Of a DNA stretch of 64,000 bases, positions 1 to 10,338 are shown piece by piece (the first letter of the stretch is position 1; each line of letters opens with the position of its first letter). Below the pieces are notes generated by a model. The model was given only the letters and a program-made list of their open reading frames with translations. It was not told where the DNA came from and made no database searches. The DNA comes from Vagococcus silagei (GTDB lineage: Bacteria; Bacillota; Bacilli; Lactobacillales; Vagococcaceae). Made by a program: the position numbers and the translations under genes. The stretch lies in the NCBI RefSeq assembly GCF_004795745.1, contig NZ_SDGV01000010.1, forward strand, positions 100,985-164,984, read 5' to 3'.

Positions 1-1
1 T

Positions 2-1291
2 GCGATTAGTAAAAAGGATAAAGCGATTATAGATGAAGAGAGACAACATTTTGTCCAAGGTGCCATTTCGAATGGGTACACAAATAAAATTAGTGAAAAT
101 GTGTATACTTATATCGAAAAATTTGCAAATTATGGATTTAACCGTTCGCATGCTGTTGTTTATTCTGTTTTGGCTTATCAAATGGCCTATCTAAAAGTCC
201 ATTATCCGCTTGCCTTTTTTGCTTCATTACTGCATTCAGTGCAACACTCACAAGCAAAAACAGTAGAGTATTTTAATGAAGCAAGACAGCAACAAATTGC
301 GATTCTACCGCCTAGTATTAATGATAGCCAATATGGTTTTATAAGTCATAAAGGCAAGATTTTAATGGGCTTCTCTTCGATAAAAGGAGTGCGTCGTGAT
401 CTGATTCGTCAAATTATAGATGAAAGAAAACAAAGTGGCTCATTTTCTTCACTAGAAAATTTATTAATTCGTTTAGATAAAAAATGGTTGAAGGAAGAAT
501 ATATTTTGCCTTTAATCTATAGTGGCGCCTTTGATCGCTTGCACGGAAATAGGCGTCAATTAGTTATCGACTTATCAAGTTTAATTCAAAATATTCAATA
601 CAGTGGTGGGAGTATCGATCTTTTAGGCTTTTTAAGTTTGAAGGGTGATAAAGTAAGTGACTTTTCCGAAGAAGAAAAATTGGAACAAGAAGTCGAGTTT
701 TTGGGAACTTATGTTTCAAGCCATCCTACAGAGCGATACAAGAAACAACGTTCCTTTTATAACATTAAGCTTTGTCATGAAGTAATAACCAATGAAAAAG
801 TTCAAATGTTACTATATATCACTGATTCTAAGAAAATTAGAACGAAAAAAGGTGAGTCTATGCTGTTTTTAAATGGCAGTGACCATACCGGAAATATCGA
901 ATTGACAATTTTTCCTAAACTCTATCGTGAACTTAACTTTAATTTACCAGAAAAAATTGTTTACTATGTGGAAGGACGCATTGAATATAGTCAATATTCC
1001 CGCAAGAATCAATTAATCGTAACCAAAATCGTACCTGCAGACACACTTGCAGAAGCGCGTGACACAGTGAAGTGTTTTATCAAAATTCCAGCCGAAATGA
1101 ATACGCCATTGATTTTGGCGAAATTGAAACAGCTTTTTCAAGAAAATCAAGGAGAGCATCCGGTTATCTTGTTTTTTGCTGACACTAAGCAAAAGATGAT
1201 GTTAGATTCGAAATTTTGGGTGTCACAGACTGAGGAATTAACCCAAGCTATAGCTAAATTACTAGGTGAAGATTCGATTGTTTTTCAGTAA
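2..1291 (+). CDS. dnaE: DNA polymerase III subunit alpha DnaE, C-terminal part (5' end outside window)
   Basis: The reading frame is open from base 2, so the gene starts upstream of the window. About 429 residues of the replicative DnaE-type polymerase are visible. The first 70 carry the conserved end of the polymerase domain (IEKFANYGFNRSHA, then an AYQMAYLKVHYP stretch). A helix-hairpin-helix region follows, and from about residue 265 an OB-fold nucleic-acid-binding domain. DnaE extends DNA strands at the replication fork. A GTG at 101 lies in frame but is internal to the conserved polymerase region and is not a start. It lies directly upstream of pfkA, an order I recall from enterococci. 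Confident as DnaE rather than PolC because of the domain order. Confidence 0.93.
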   Translation, partial: AISKKDKAIIDEERQHFVQGAISNGYTNKISENVYTYIEKFANYGFNRSHAVVYSVLAYQMAYLKVHYPLAFFASLLHSVQHSQAKTVEYFNEARQQQIAILPPSINDSQYGFISHKGKILMGFSSIKGVRRDLIRQIIDERKQSGSFSSLENLLIRLDKKWLKEEYILPLIYSGAFDRLHGNRRQLVIDLSSLIQNIQYSGGSIDLLGFLSLKGDKVSDFSEEEKLEQEVEFLGTYVSSHPTERYKKQRSFYNIKLCHEVITNEKVQMLLYITDSKKIRTKKGESMLFLNGSDHTGNIELTIFPKLYRELNFNLPEKIVYYVEGRIEYSQYSRKNQLIVTKIVPADTLAEARDTVKCFIKIPAEMNTPLILAKLKQLFQENQGEHPVILFFADTKQKMMLDSKFWVSQTEELTQAIAKLLGEDSIVFQ

Positions 1292-1378
1292 ATAGTTGAA
1301 AATAAAATTTCCTATTTGGCATTAGAACAACCCGAAATGTAGTTTTCAAAAATTTTTCAAGTTTTTTTCGATTAATAA

Positions 1379-2440
<1,062 letters not shown>

Positions 2441-2499
2441 TTATATGACCTAATAAGTTTTACTATTTTAGATAAATAATACATAGGGAGCGTTTTGTA

Positions 2500-4254
2500 A
2501 TGAAAAAAACAAAGATTGTTTGTACAATTGGACCAGCTAGTGAATCAGTGGAAACTTTAGTAGAGTTAATGAATTCTGGAATGAACGTTGCGCGTTTGAA
2601 CTTTTCACACGGTGATTTTGAAGAACATGGCCAAAGAATTAAGAATATTCGTGAAGCAGCGAAGATCACAGATAAAACAATTGCAATTTTATTAGATACA
2701 AAAGGTCCTGAAATCCGTACTAACGACATGAAGGATGGAAAAGTAGAATTCCATACTGGTGATAGTGTTCGTATTTCAATGACAGAAGTTGAAGGAACAA
2801 GAGAAAAATTCTCAATTACATACGGCGATTTAATTAACGACGTAGAAGTTGGTAGTCACATTCTTTTAGATGATGGTTTAATCGACTTACAAGTAACAGC
2901 ATTAGATAAAGCAAATAATGAAATCGTAACTGAAGTTAAAAACGAAGGTACGTTAAAAAATAAAAAAGGCGTAAACGTTCCAAATGTAAGTATCAACTTA
3001 CCTGGGATTACTGCAAAAGACGCTGCTGACATTCGTTTTGGTATTGAAAACGATGTTGATTATATTGCTGCAAGTTTCGTAAGAACTGCAAGTGATGTAA
3101 TGGAAATTACAAAAATTTTAGAAGAAGAAAAAGCAACACATATTCAAATTATTTCTAAAATTGAAAGTCAAGAAGGTATTGATAACGTTGATGAAATTCT
3201 TTTAGTTTCAGCTGGTTTAATGGTTGCTCGTGGTGACATGGGTGTAGAAATCCCAACTGAAAATGTGCCAATCGTACAAAAAGAAATGATCAAAAAATGT
3301 AACGCTATGGGTAAACCGGTAATTACTGCTACACAAATGTTAGATTCAATGCAAAACAACCCACGTCCAACACGTGCGGAAGCATCTGACGTTGCAAATG
3401 CAATTTATGATGGTACAGACGCTATCATGTTATCTGGTGAAACAGCTGCAGGGGATTACCCAGTAGAAGCTGTTAAAACAATGTATAACATCGCTGTTAA
3501 AACTGAAAGTGTTTTAGTGGGACATGATGCTTATGCTCTTAAATTACATAATCGTTCTGACATGACTGAAGCAATTGGTCAAGCAGTAGGACATACAGTT
3601 CGTAACTTAGGTATTAAAACAATTGTTGCGGCAACTGAATCTGGTCTGACTGCACGTATGATTTCTAAATACCGTCCAAATGCAGAAATCGTTGCAATGA
3701 CTTTTGGTGAACGTGCTGCAAGAAGTTTATCTCTTAACTGGGGTGTTTATGCAGAAATCGCTGAAAGAACAACAAACACTGACGAAATGATGAACTTAGC
3801 AACTAAAATTGCTAAAGAAAGAGGCTACGCTAAAGATGGCGATTCAATCGTAATTACTGCTGGTGTACCTGTTGGTGAAACTGGTTCTACAAACTTAATG
3901 AAAATTCAATTAATTGGTTCCAAATTAGCTTCAGGCCAAGGAATTGGTGATAAAGCAGTTTGTGGAAAAGCAATTGTTGCTGAATCAGCTGAAAAAGCAA
4001 ATGAAATGATGAAAAATAATGCAATCTTAGTTGTTAAAACAACTGATAAAGATTACATGCCAGCTATTTCAAAAGCTTCAGCTTTAGTTGTTGAAGAAGG
4101 TGGTTTAACTTCTCATGCAGCTGTTGTTGCAATCGCACAAGGAATCCCAGTAATTGTTGGTGTTGAAGGTGCAACTACTAAAGTTAAAAATGAAATGATC
4201 ATCTCAATTGACCCACGTCATGGTTCAGTTTTCGAAGGTGAATCAACACTTTAA
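2500..4254 (+). CDS. pyk: Pyruvate kinase with C-terminal PEP-utilising-type domain
   Basis: Transfers phosphate from phosphoenolpyruvate to ADP, the last step of glycolysis. The 584 residues comprise the usual barrel and allosteric domains (about 1-475) plus an extra C-terminal domain. That extra domain carries the SHAAVVA motif and resembles the phosphohistidine domain of PEP-utilising enzymes, as in Bacillus-type pyruvate kinases. Recognisable motifs are TIGPAS at the N terminus, [18 protein letters not shown] and the [12 protein letters not shown] active-site segment. It sits 59 bases after pfkA and ends at a strong terminator, so pfkA-pyk looks like a two-gene glycolytic operon. Confidence 0.97.
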   Translation: MKKTKIVCTIGPASESVETLVELMNSGMNVARLNFSHGDFEEHGQRIKNIREAAKITDKTIAILLDTKGPEIRTNDMKDGKVEFHTGDSVRISMTEVEGTREKFSITYGDLINDVEVGSHILLDDGLIDLQVTALDKANNEIVTEVKNEGTLKNKKGVNVPNVSINLPGITAKDAADIRFGIENDVDYIAASFVRTASDVMEITKILEEEKATHIQIISKIESQEGIDNVDEILLVSAGLMVARGDMGVEIPTENVPIVQKEMIKKCNAMGKPVITATQMLDSMQNNPRPTRAEASDVANAIYDGTDAIMLSGETAAGDYPVEAVKTMYNIAVKTESVLVGHDAYALKLHNRSDMTEAIGQAVGHTVRNLGIKTIVAATESGLTARMISKYRPNAEIVAMTFGERAARSLSLNWGVYAEIAERTTNTDEMMNLATKIAKERGYAKDGDSIVITAGVPVGETGSTNLMKIQLIGSKLASGQGIGDKAVCGKAIVAESAEKANEMMKNNAILVVKTTDKDYMPAISKASALVVEEGGLTSHAAVVAIAQGIPVIVGVEGATTKVKNEMIISIDPRHGSVFEGESTL

Positions 4255-4280
4255 TTTTAGCTAAATAACGATAAGTTTTA

Positions 4281-4314
4281 GGAGTTTGAGTTTAAATCTC
4301 AAACTCCTTTTTTT
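4281..4314 (+). terminator. Rho-independent terminator of pfkA-pyk
   Basis: A perfect 10-base-pair stem (GGAGTTTGAG pairing with CTCAAACTCC), a 7-base loop and a run of seven T follow the pyk stop by 26 bases. Confidence 0.92.
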
Positions 4315-4433
4315 ATGGAAACTTTAAAAAAAGGTGAAGTTAAAAATAATAAAAAATAAAGCTAGTCTTTTCTATTAGAAATAGTGTAAAATATACAAAG
4401 TTAGTCTAATTTTGATAAAAAGGGGAGGAGTCT

Positions 4434-5588
4434 ATGGAAAATAAAAAATCAATGCTATATCTTGCAATTATGAACTTGTTCTTAGTTTTTCTAGGAGCGG
4501 GTTTAGTTATTCCTGTAATGCCTGTCTTAAAAGATCAGATGCATTTATCAGGCGCAACAATGGGAACATTGGTTTCAGTTTTTGCAGCGGCACAACTTAT
4601 CGTGTCTCCAATTGGCGGGCATTTATCGGATAAAGTTGGCCGCAAGTTGATTATTGTTGTAGGGATGTTTATTTTCTCAATTTCAGAAATTGTTTTTGGA
4701 TTGGGTCAAACAGTTGAATTGCTTTACTTGGCTAGGGGGCTAGGTGGAATTGCAGCAGCACTAATTATGCCTTCCGTAACTGCGTATGTAGCTGATGTGA
4801 CAACGTTTGAGGAACGACCTAAGGCGATGGGACTCGTTTCTGCCGCGATTAGTGGCGGGTTTATTATCGGCCCTGGATTAGGTGGTTTTATCGCTCATTT
4901 CGGCATTAGAATGCCTTTCTTTACTGCTGGTATTTTAGGCTTAGGTGGTGCGATTCTGTCATTAATGATTTTAAAAGAACCTGAGAAAAAAATTGTTCAT
5001 GGTCAAGTGAATACAAAAGGATCTATTCTTGAAATTTTAAAGAACCCCCTCTTTACATTTCCGTTTATTGTGATCATCATGTCTTCATTTGGGTTACAAG
5101 CCTTTGAGTCTATCTATAGCATTATGGCGACAATAAACTTTGGTTTTACGCCAATGGAGATGGCAATCGTAATTACAATCAGTGGCTCGTTAGCCTTAGT
5201 CTGTCAGATTGTCTTTTTTGATAGTATTATTAAACGAATTGGTGAAGTGGGCTTGATTCGTTTAGGATTCTTTACGAGTGCCCTATTTATTGCGATATTA
5301 TCAGTGAATCATGGCAAGATAATCGTGAGTATTTGTACCTTTATTATCTTTTTAGCGTTTGATTTACTACGTCCGGCTATTACGACTTATCTATCAAGAT
5401 ATGCAGGTGACCGTCAAGGAACTGTAAACGGTTTGAACTCGACTTTCACAAGTTTTGGAAATATTGTTGGACCAATGATGTCAGGTTTTTTATTTGATAT
5501 CAATCACTTTTATCCATATTACGTGTCAGCAGCAGTCATGTTTGCTACGGCACTCTTATCTTTATTCTGGAAAAAACCACAAACTTAA
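4434..5588 (+). CDS. MFS multidrug efflux transporter, NorA/Bmr-like
   Basis: A 384-residue membrane protein with about 12 hydrophobic segments, typical of proton-driven drug exporters of the major facilitator superfamily. The first segment contains FLGAGLVIPVMPV. MFS motif A is clear in the loop after segment 2 (GGHLSDKVGRKL). A motif-C-like stretch (SGGFIIGPGLGGF) lies in segment 5 and marks antiporters. Closest remembered relatives are NorA and Bmr, but the substrate cannot be read from sequence. It stands alone between two terminators with a good ribosome binding site (GGGGAGG), so it is probably monocistronic. Confidence 0.85.
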   Translation: MENKKSMLYLAIMNLFLVFLGAGLVIPVMPVLKDQMHLSGATMGTLVSVFAAAQLIVSPIGGHLSDKVGRKLIIVVGMFIFSISEIVFGLGQTVELLYLARGLGGIAAALIMPSVTAYVADVTTFEERPKAMGLVSAAISGGFIIGPGLGGFIAHFGIRMPFFTAGILGLGGAILSLMILKEPEKKIVHGQVNTKGSILEILKNPLFTFPFIVIIMSSFGLQAFESIYSIMATINFGFTPMEMAIVITISGSLALVCQIVFFDSIIKRIGEVGLIRLGFFTSALFIAILSVNHGKIIVSICTFIIFLAFDLLRPAITTYLSRYAGDRQGTVNGLNSTFTSFGNIVGPMMSGFLFDINHFYPYYVSAAVMFATALLSLFWKKPQT

Positions 5589-5590
5589 AT

Positions 5591-5650
5591 AAAAAGGGTT
5601 GTTAAAAATCGTTTTGGTTTAAATATTCACGATTTTTAGCACCCTTTTTA
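5591..5650 (+). terminator. Long-stem terminator after the MFS gene
   Basis: Arms of about 20 bases (5591-5611 and 5630-5650) pair nearly perfectly across a loop of about 18 bases. Both ends carry A/T runs, so it could act in either direction. Confidence 0.8.
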
Positions 5651-5719
5651 AAATGATTATGCATATGTGCGTCTACGTGGTAAGATGGAAAACGAAGAAA
5701 GTATAAAGGATTTGAGAGA

Positions 5720-6274
5720 ATGGAGTATCTGGAAGCTTCACTTGAGAAAATTGAACATGTCTATCTTAATTTTATGAAGGATGATTTTCCTGAGGATGAG
5801 TTAAAAAGTTTGGATCAAATTAAAGCATTGTATCACGCAAATCACTTTATCATGTATCTTGCGATAAAAGATAAGGAAATGGTTGGTTATGCTTGTTTTG
5901 TGAGTGTGTCAGAAAAGAGTAATCTTTTGGACTACTTCGCCGTGACATCTTCTATTCGAGGCCAGGGAATTGGCAGTGAAATCTTACAATGGATTTTAGC
6001 AGAGAACAGTTCAAAATGTTTGATGATCGAGTGTGAGACACCCGAAATGGCAAAAACAGAAGCAGAACGAAAACTCAGAGAAAAGCGTATCTCATTTTAC
6101 TTGAAACAGGGAATTTTGAAAACGAAAATTCAAACCTGCATCATTGGGGTACCATATACTGTCCTAAGAAACGCGAATGATGATTACACAGAATCTGATA
6201 CGCGTGCAATGTTAACGCATCTATATAAAACGTTAACCCCGAACTTAGAAATAAATATGAACGAGGAGTGTTAA
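5720..6274 (+). CDS. GNAT-family N-acetyltransferase
   Basis: A 184-residue cytoplasmic protein with a GNAT fold, which transfers an acetyl group from acetyl-CoA to an amine. The acetyl-CoA-binding motif A is visible as RGQGIGSEIL near residue 80, preceded by the beta strand NLLDYFAV. The substrate is not identifiable. The stop codon overlaps the ribosome binding site of the following cvfB, so the two genes are probably translationally coupled. The ATG at 5720 has AAAGGA at 9 bases. Confidence 0.8.
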   Translation: MEYLEASLEKIEHVYLNFMKDDFPEDELKSLDQIKALYHANHFIMYLAIKDKEMVGYACFVSVSEKSNLLDYFAVTSSIRGQGIGSEILQWILAENSSKCLMIECETPEMAKTEAERKLREKRISFYLKQGILKTKIQTCIIGVPYTVLRNANDDYTESDTRAMLTHLYKTLTPNLEINMNEEC

Positions 6275-6276
6275 AA

Positions 6277-7143
6277 ATGAAAGAATTATTAGCAAATGTT
6301 TGGTCAGGTTTAGTAACAGACGAGAATGACAAATATTATTATATTCAAAAAAATGGTATGACGTTTTCATTGGCAAAATCAGAAGGAACGGAATATAGTA
6401 TTGGTGAGTTTGTTGAAGGGTTTGGTTATCGAAATCAAAAAGACCAATTGCGATTCACAACTAAAATTCCAAAAGTTCGACAAGATCATTATGCTTTTGC
6501 GACTGTCGTAGCGCAGAGAAAAGATTTAGGTGTCTTTGTCGATATTGGACTAGATGATAAGGAAATTGTTTTATCGGTTGATGAGTTACCGGCAATGAAA
6601 GAATTATGGCCTAAAAAAGGTGATCATGTCCTTGTAAAAATCAAAGTAGATGAAAAAGAACGTGTATGGGTAACTTTAGCTGAGGACACTCACTTTAAAG
6701 CGATGTCACGTGCAGCGAATCAAGAAGCGATGCAAAATAAAGATGTAAAAGGCTTAGTTTATCGTGTTAAATTAGTTGGAACATATGTCTTGACTGATGA
6801 TTTCTATATTGCCTTTATTCATCCGTCAGAGCGTGATATGGAACCACGTTTAGGTCAAGAAGTCAGTGGACGTGTCATTGGAGTACGACCAGATGGAGTC
6901 TTAAACCTATCATTAAGACCACGTGGTTACGAAGTAATAGGCGACGATGCCCAAATGATTTTGACGTTTCTTAATAACAGTGAGGATGGTACGATCCCGT
7001 TTACTGATAAGTCAACTCCAGAAGATATTAATGCACGCTTCGCGATTAGTAAAGCATCATTTAAACGGGCATTAGGATCTCTGATGAAACAAGGGTTGAT
7101 TGTTCAAGAAGATGGGATGACAAAGTTGGTCAATAAAGGTTAA
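6277..7143 (+). CDS. cvfB: S1-like RNA-binding protein CvfB
   Basis: A 288-residue protein of the CvfB/YitL family: three tandem S1-like RNA-binding domains followed by a C-terminal winged helix (last 65 residues, with FAISKASFKRALGSL). Family members bind RNA and affect virulence-factor expression in Staphylococcus aureus; the role here is inferred. A GTG at 6268 lies in the same frame, but the ATG at 6277 sits 8 bases after GAGGAG and gives MKELLANVWSG, so I place the start there. It follows the GNAT gene with a 2-base gap and is probably in the same transcript. Confidence 0.85.
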   Translation: MKELLANVWSGLVTDENDKYYYIQKNGMTFSLAKSEGTEYSIGEFVEGFGYRNQKDQLRFTTKIPKVRQDHYAFATVVAQRKDLGVFVDIGLDDKEIVLSVDELPAMKELWPKKGDHVLVKIKVDEKERVWVTLAEDTHFKAMSRAANQEAMQNKDVKGLVYRVKLVGTYVLTDDFYIAFIHPSERDMEPRLGQEVSGRVIGVRPDGVLNLSLRPRGYEVIGDDAQMILTFLNNSEDGTIPFTDKSTPEDINARFAISKASFKRALGSLMKQGLIVQEDGMTKLVNKG

Positions 7144-7159
7144 TTTTAATTGAGAATGG

Positions 7160-7188
7160 TTGCAATTACTCTTTAGATAAATTATAAT
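7160..7188 (+). promoter_or_regulatory. Promoter of fur
   Basis: TTGCAA (7160-7165), a 17-base spacer and TATAAT (7183-7188), ahead of the fur gene with a leader of about 60 bases. Confidence 0.8.
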
Positions 7189-7223
7189 TTAATAAGGGAA
7201 TTCAGTCGTTTTTATTACCTATA

Positions 7224-7238
7224 TTATATTAATTATAA
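7224..7238 (+). promoter_or_regulatory. PerR/Fur-type 7-1-7 operator-like sequence before fur
   Basis: TTATATTAATTATAA matches the PerR box consensus TTATAATNATTATAA at all but one position. It lies between the predicted start of transcription and the fur start codon. PerR control of fur is known in Bacillus subtilis. In such AT-rich DNA a chance match is possible. Confidence 0.45.
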
Positions 7239-7257
7239 ATAAGAAAGAGATGTTAAA

Positions 7258-7707
7258 ATGGATGCGAATGTAAAAATGTTAAGCAAAATTAAAAAGCAAC
7301 TACATGAAGCAAACTATAAGCTGACACCTCAACGAGAATCAACTGTTTTAGTTTTACTAGAAAATGAAAAAGATCATTTATCAGCAGAAGAGATTTATAT
7401 GCTTGTAAAATTAAAGACACCAGAAATTGGGTTGGCAACTGTTTATCGAACTTTAGAAATGTTAACAGATCTAAAAATTTTGGATAAAGTAAGCTTTAAT
7501 GATGGTTTAGCACGCTATGATATGCGTAAAGAAGGTGCTAAACATTTTCATCACCATCTGCTTTGTCTTGAATGTGGCAGTATTGAAGAAATTGAAGATG
7601 ATTTATTAGGTGAAGTTGAAGTGATCGTTGAACATGATTTTCATTTCAAAGTTAAAGATCACCGCTTAACTTTTCATGGCGTTTGTCAAAAGTGTCAAAA
7701 TAAATAA
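7258..7707 (+). CDS. fur: Ferric uptake regulator Fur
   Basis: A 149-residue metal-dependent repressor. The N-terminal winged helix contains YKLTPQRE and the recognition-helix region GLATVYRTLEML. The dimerisation domain has the HFHHHLLCLECG metal site near residue 95 and ends in a second CxxC (CQKC). Sequence and length agree with Bacillus Fur, which represses iron-uptake genes with Fe2+, rather than with PerR or Zur; the RLTFHG segment supports this. A second family member (zur) lies at 20.5 kb. Transcribed alone from its own promoter and closed by a bidirectional terminator. Confidence 0.9.
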   Translation: MDANVKMLSKIKKQLHEANYKLTPQRESTVLVLLENEKDHLSAEEIYMLVKLKTPEIGLATVYRTLEMLTDLKILDKVSFNDGLARYDMRKEGAKHFHHHLLCLECGSIEEIEDDLLGEVEVIVEHDFHFKVKDHRLTFHGVCQKCQNK

Positions 7708-7708
7708 T

Positions 7709-7776
7709 AAAAAAATAGTAAACGAAAATGTTGTGAAGAGGTTTTCTTCAACTCAATTTTGTTCACTATTTTTTAT
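7709..7776. terminator. Bidirectional terminator between fur and a convergent gene
   Basis: A long imperfect hairpin has AAAAAATAGT on the left and ACTATTTTTT on the right, with an inner GAAGA/TCTTC stem. It overlaps the stop codon of the minus-strand gene and can serve both genes. Confidence 0.8.
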
Positions 7777-8522
7777 TTGGATTGATAAAGTTTTCTAAAA
7801 TGATATTGGTCAATTAGAATTTTCGGATTGACAATATAGTCAGATTTATCAAGATAAACAATCTGTTCACTAACAAGGCCATTAACTAACTCGAATTCAA
7901 CAGGTATTTGAACTTGGATTAAGAAACGCTTTGAATCGTCTTGAAGGAAGATAGTGGCTAAAACAATTGGTTTTAGTGGCTGTTTTTCGTAAAAGACAAC
8001 TTGCTTTTTGACAATTTCTTTAGTTTTAAGGTGGCGATAGTAAAGAGTTGTATAGCTAAGTTTTTCATTTTGTAAGATTTGTTGAATGTGCTCTTGTTTA
8101 ACAGGTTGAAGTTTTGCAATTTGAAACTCTTGATTGAGCAGTCGTTTTGCTTTAGCATCTTTTGAAAAGAAGTCTTGGTTTGCAAGTTCTGTGAGATGAG
8201 TTTCAATATCATGAAATAATTCTTTCTCCATTTTTGCTGTTTCACGTTGAGATGTGAGGTAGGCAGGAAGTGCTATGATGAAAAATCCTAAAATAAATAG
8301 GCTTGTTAAAACAATAAGCAAGATATGAAATTGATCTCTCAAGATAAAATAAAAGAACCCGGAAAGAACAATAATCGGAGGAAGACAAATCATGAGTGAA
8401 AGTAAATAAATCCGTTTTTTTTCTTCATAAAAGTCTGATAATTTTGTTGTATATTTATCGCCGTTGACACCAATTAGACGAAATAACTTTAAGTGTGGAT
8501 TTACTTTTAATTTGGGAAACAC
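7773..8522 (-). CDS. Unknown protein with two membrane segments and a soluble C-terminal domain
   Basis: I do not recognise this 249-residue protein. Residues 1-37 are basic and cytoplasmic-looking. Two adjacent hydrophobic segments follow (about 38-61 and 66-91), then a charged region (about 95-165) and a beta-rich C-terminal domain (about 165-249). The two segments form a hairpin, so both soluble parts probably lie in the cytoplasm. The start is GTG, 10 bases after AAAGGAG. It is divergent from xerD and convergent with fur, so it forms its own transcription unit. No enzyme motif is visible. Confidence 0.7.
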   Translation of the reverse strand: MFPKLKVNPHLKLFRLIGVNGDKYTTKLSDFYEEKKRIYLLSLMICLPPIIVLSGFFYFILRDQFHILLIVLTSLFILGFFIIALPAYLTSQRETAKMEKELFHDIETHLTELANQDFFSKDAKAKRLLNQEFQIAKLQPVKQEHIQQILQNEKLSYTTLYYRHLKTKEIVKKQVVFYEKQPLKPIVLATIFLQDDSKRFLIQVQIPVEFELVNGLVSEQIVYLDKSDYIVNPKILIDQYHFRKLYQSK

Positions 8523-8555
8523 TCGGGTCCCACTCCTTTCCTGTGCAATATTCTT

Positions 8556-8584
8556 ATTGTATATGTTAGACGATTAAAAGTCTA
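8556..8584 (-). promoter_or_regulatory. Promoter of the two-membrane-segment gene
   Basis: On the minus strand: TAGACT (8584-8579), a 17-base spacer and TACAAT (8561-8556), about 35 bases before the GTG start. Confidence 0.5.
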
Positions 8585-8675
8585 TGACCTCGGACATTTT
8601 TTTTAAAATAGTTTACATAATAATAGAATTAAGTCATAAAAGCTGTTAAAATGAATAAGTTAGTGAGGGATAGCG

Positions 8676-9569
8676 ATGAAAAACGATTTCGAAGAATATC
8701 TTCATTATTTAAAAATTGAGCGCGGCTTATCAGAAAATACTATATTAAGTTATCGTCGCGATTTAACAAGTTATTTATTATTTTTAGAAAAAGCAAATGT
8801 AACATCGTGGGATGATATTTCACGATATTTTATTTTGGACTTTCTCGAACAAATGAAACAGGATAACAAATCTTCTGCGACAATTATTCGTATGATTTCA
8901 AGTTTACGTCGTTTTCATCAATTCTTACGTCAAGAAAGATACGCTGAGGCGGATCCAATGCAACATATTGATACACCGAAAAAGCAACAACATTTGCCAC
9001 AAACGTTATCAGTAGAGGAAGTTGAGCGTATTATTGAAGCGCCAGACACGACGACTATTTTGGGAATTCGTGACCGAACTATTCTTGAAGTGATGTATGC
9101 AACGGGATTACGTGTCAGCGAACTAATTAATTTAAAATTAGATAATTTACATTTATCATTAGGTTTATTACAGACCGTTGGTAAAGGTGATAAAGAACGA
9201 ATTGTTCCTTTGGGAGATACAGCAATTAGTTGGGTTGAACAGTACTTGGATGAAGTTCGTCCTTCGTTAGTTCTAAAAGCGAATGAAGATCAAGGCTATC
9301 TATTTTTAAACTATCAAGGAACTGGATTTTCAAGACAAGGAATTTGGAAAAATTTAAAAGTGTATGTCGTAGAAGCAGGTATTACAAAAGAAGTAACGCC
9401 CCATACACTACGCCATAGCTTTGCAACACACCTACTTGAGAATGGTGCCGATTTACGGGTTGTCCAAGAGTTACTAGGTCATGCGGATATTTCAACAACA
9501 CAAATATATACACATATTAGCAAAAAGCGAATGACAGATGTCTACAAACAGTATTTTCCAAGAGCATAG
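8676..9569 (+). CDS. xerD: Site-specific tyrosine recombinase XerD
   Basis: With XerC it resolves chromosome dimers at the dif site. The 297 residues comprise an N-terminal SAM-like DNA-binding domain (about 1-85) and a C-terminal catalytic domain. Catalytic residues are visible: Arg in ATGLRVSEL, Lys after TVGKGDK, the HTLRHSFATH box, the GHADIST segment and the Tyr in TQIYTH. The next genes are scpA and scpB, the usual XerD-ScpAB order of Firmicutes, which supports XerD over XerC. It is the first gene of a chromosome-segregation operon; scpA starts 13 bases after its stop. Confidence 0.93.
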   Translation: MKNDFEEYLHYLKIERGLSENTILSYRRDLTSYLLFLEKANVTSWDDISRYFILDFLEQMKQDNKSSATIIRMISSLRRFHQFLRQERYAEADPMQHIDTPKKQQHLPQTLSVEEVERIIEAPDTTTILGIRDRTILEVMYATGLRVSELINLKLDNLHLSLGLLQTVGKGDKERIVPLGDTAISWVEQYLDEVRPSLVLKANEDQGYLFLNYQGTGFSRQGIWKNLKVYVVEAGITKEVTPHTLRHSFATHLLENGADLRVVQELLGHADISTTQIYTHISKKRMTDVYKQYFPRA

Positions 9570-9582
9570 ATAGAGGTAAATA

Positions 9583-10320
9583 ATGGAAGAATTAAAGATA
9601 AAATTAGATGTATTTGAAGGGCCACTTGACTTGCTACTTCATTTGATAAAAACACTCGAAATTGATATTTACGATATTCCAATCGCAGAAATTACCGAAC
9701 AATACATGGCTTATATTCGTTCAATGCAATTACTTGATTTGGAAGTTGCAGGTGAGTATATTGTAATGGCGGCAACGTTAATGTCGATTAAGAGTAAGAT
9801 GTTGTTACCCCAGGTTGCAGTCAACTTTGATGATGACGAAATTTATGAAGAAGATCCGCGTGAGAAGTTGGTAAATCAACTTTTAGAATACCGGAAATTT
9901 AAGTATGCCGCGACCATTTTAAAAGAGCGAGAAGAAGAAAGAGAAGGTTTCTTTACAAAAGAAGCAACCAATCTCGATGAATATCGCGATGAAGTTCCTA
10001 AAATGAAACCTAATGAAGTGACGATTATCGATTTATTTCTTGCGTTTCATGATGTGGTAAATCGAAAAGAGCTTCAAGAGCTAATTGAGGTTAATGTTAC
10101 AAGTGATTCTTATACAATTGAAGATAAGATGAATGAACTATTAACAACAATTTCTTTATTAGATAAACATGAAACCATTGATTTTGTTTCGCTCTTTAAA
10201 ATGAGAACCAAAACAGAAGTTGTAACAACTTTTATGGCAATGCTCGAATTAATGAAAGATGGGAAGATTAGAGCCTATCAAGAAAATATCAATGAACCAA
10301 TTCAATTGGCTTGTTGTTAG
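9583..10320 (+). CDS. scpA: Segregation and condensation protein A (kleisin)
   Basis: Kleisin subunit that bridges the heads of the SMC condensin complex and acts on the nucleoid. It is 245 residues, normal for ScpA. The N terminus shows the family hallmark VFEGPLDLLLHLI, which contacts the SMC neck, and the C-terminal winged helix region (KMRTKTEVVTTFMAMLELMK) contacts the SMC head. The acidic mid-region (DDDEIYEEDP) is typical. It sits between xerD and its partner scpB, 18 bases before scpB. Confidence 0.95.
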   Translation: MEELKIKLDVFEGPLDLLLHLIKTLEIDIYDIPIAEITEQYMAYIRSMQLLDLEVAGEYIVMAATLMSIKSKMLLPQVAVNFDDDEIYEEDPREKLVNQLLEYRKFKYAATILKEREEEREGFFTKEATNLDEYRDEVPKMKPNEVTIIDLFLAFHDVVNRKELQELIEVNVTSDSYTIEDKMNELLTTISLLDKHETIDFVSLFKMRTKTEVVTTFMAMLELMKDGKIRAYQENINEPIQLACC

Positions 10321-10338
10321 TGGTAAGTGAGGAAAACA

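Noticed and set aside
101..103. GTG as the start of a 396-residue gene
   Set aside because: The frame is open to the window edge and the upstream residues continue the DnaE polymerase domain, so the gene is cut by the window, not short.
7773..8245. Second minus-strand frame of 90 residues inside the unknown membrane protein gene
   Set aside because: Lys/Asn/Gln-rich shadow without a ribosome binding site, fully inside a better frame.
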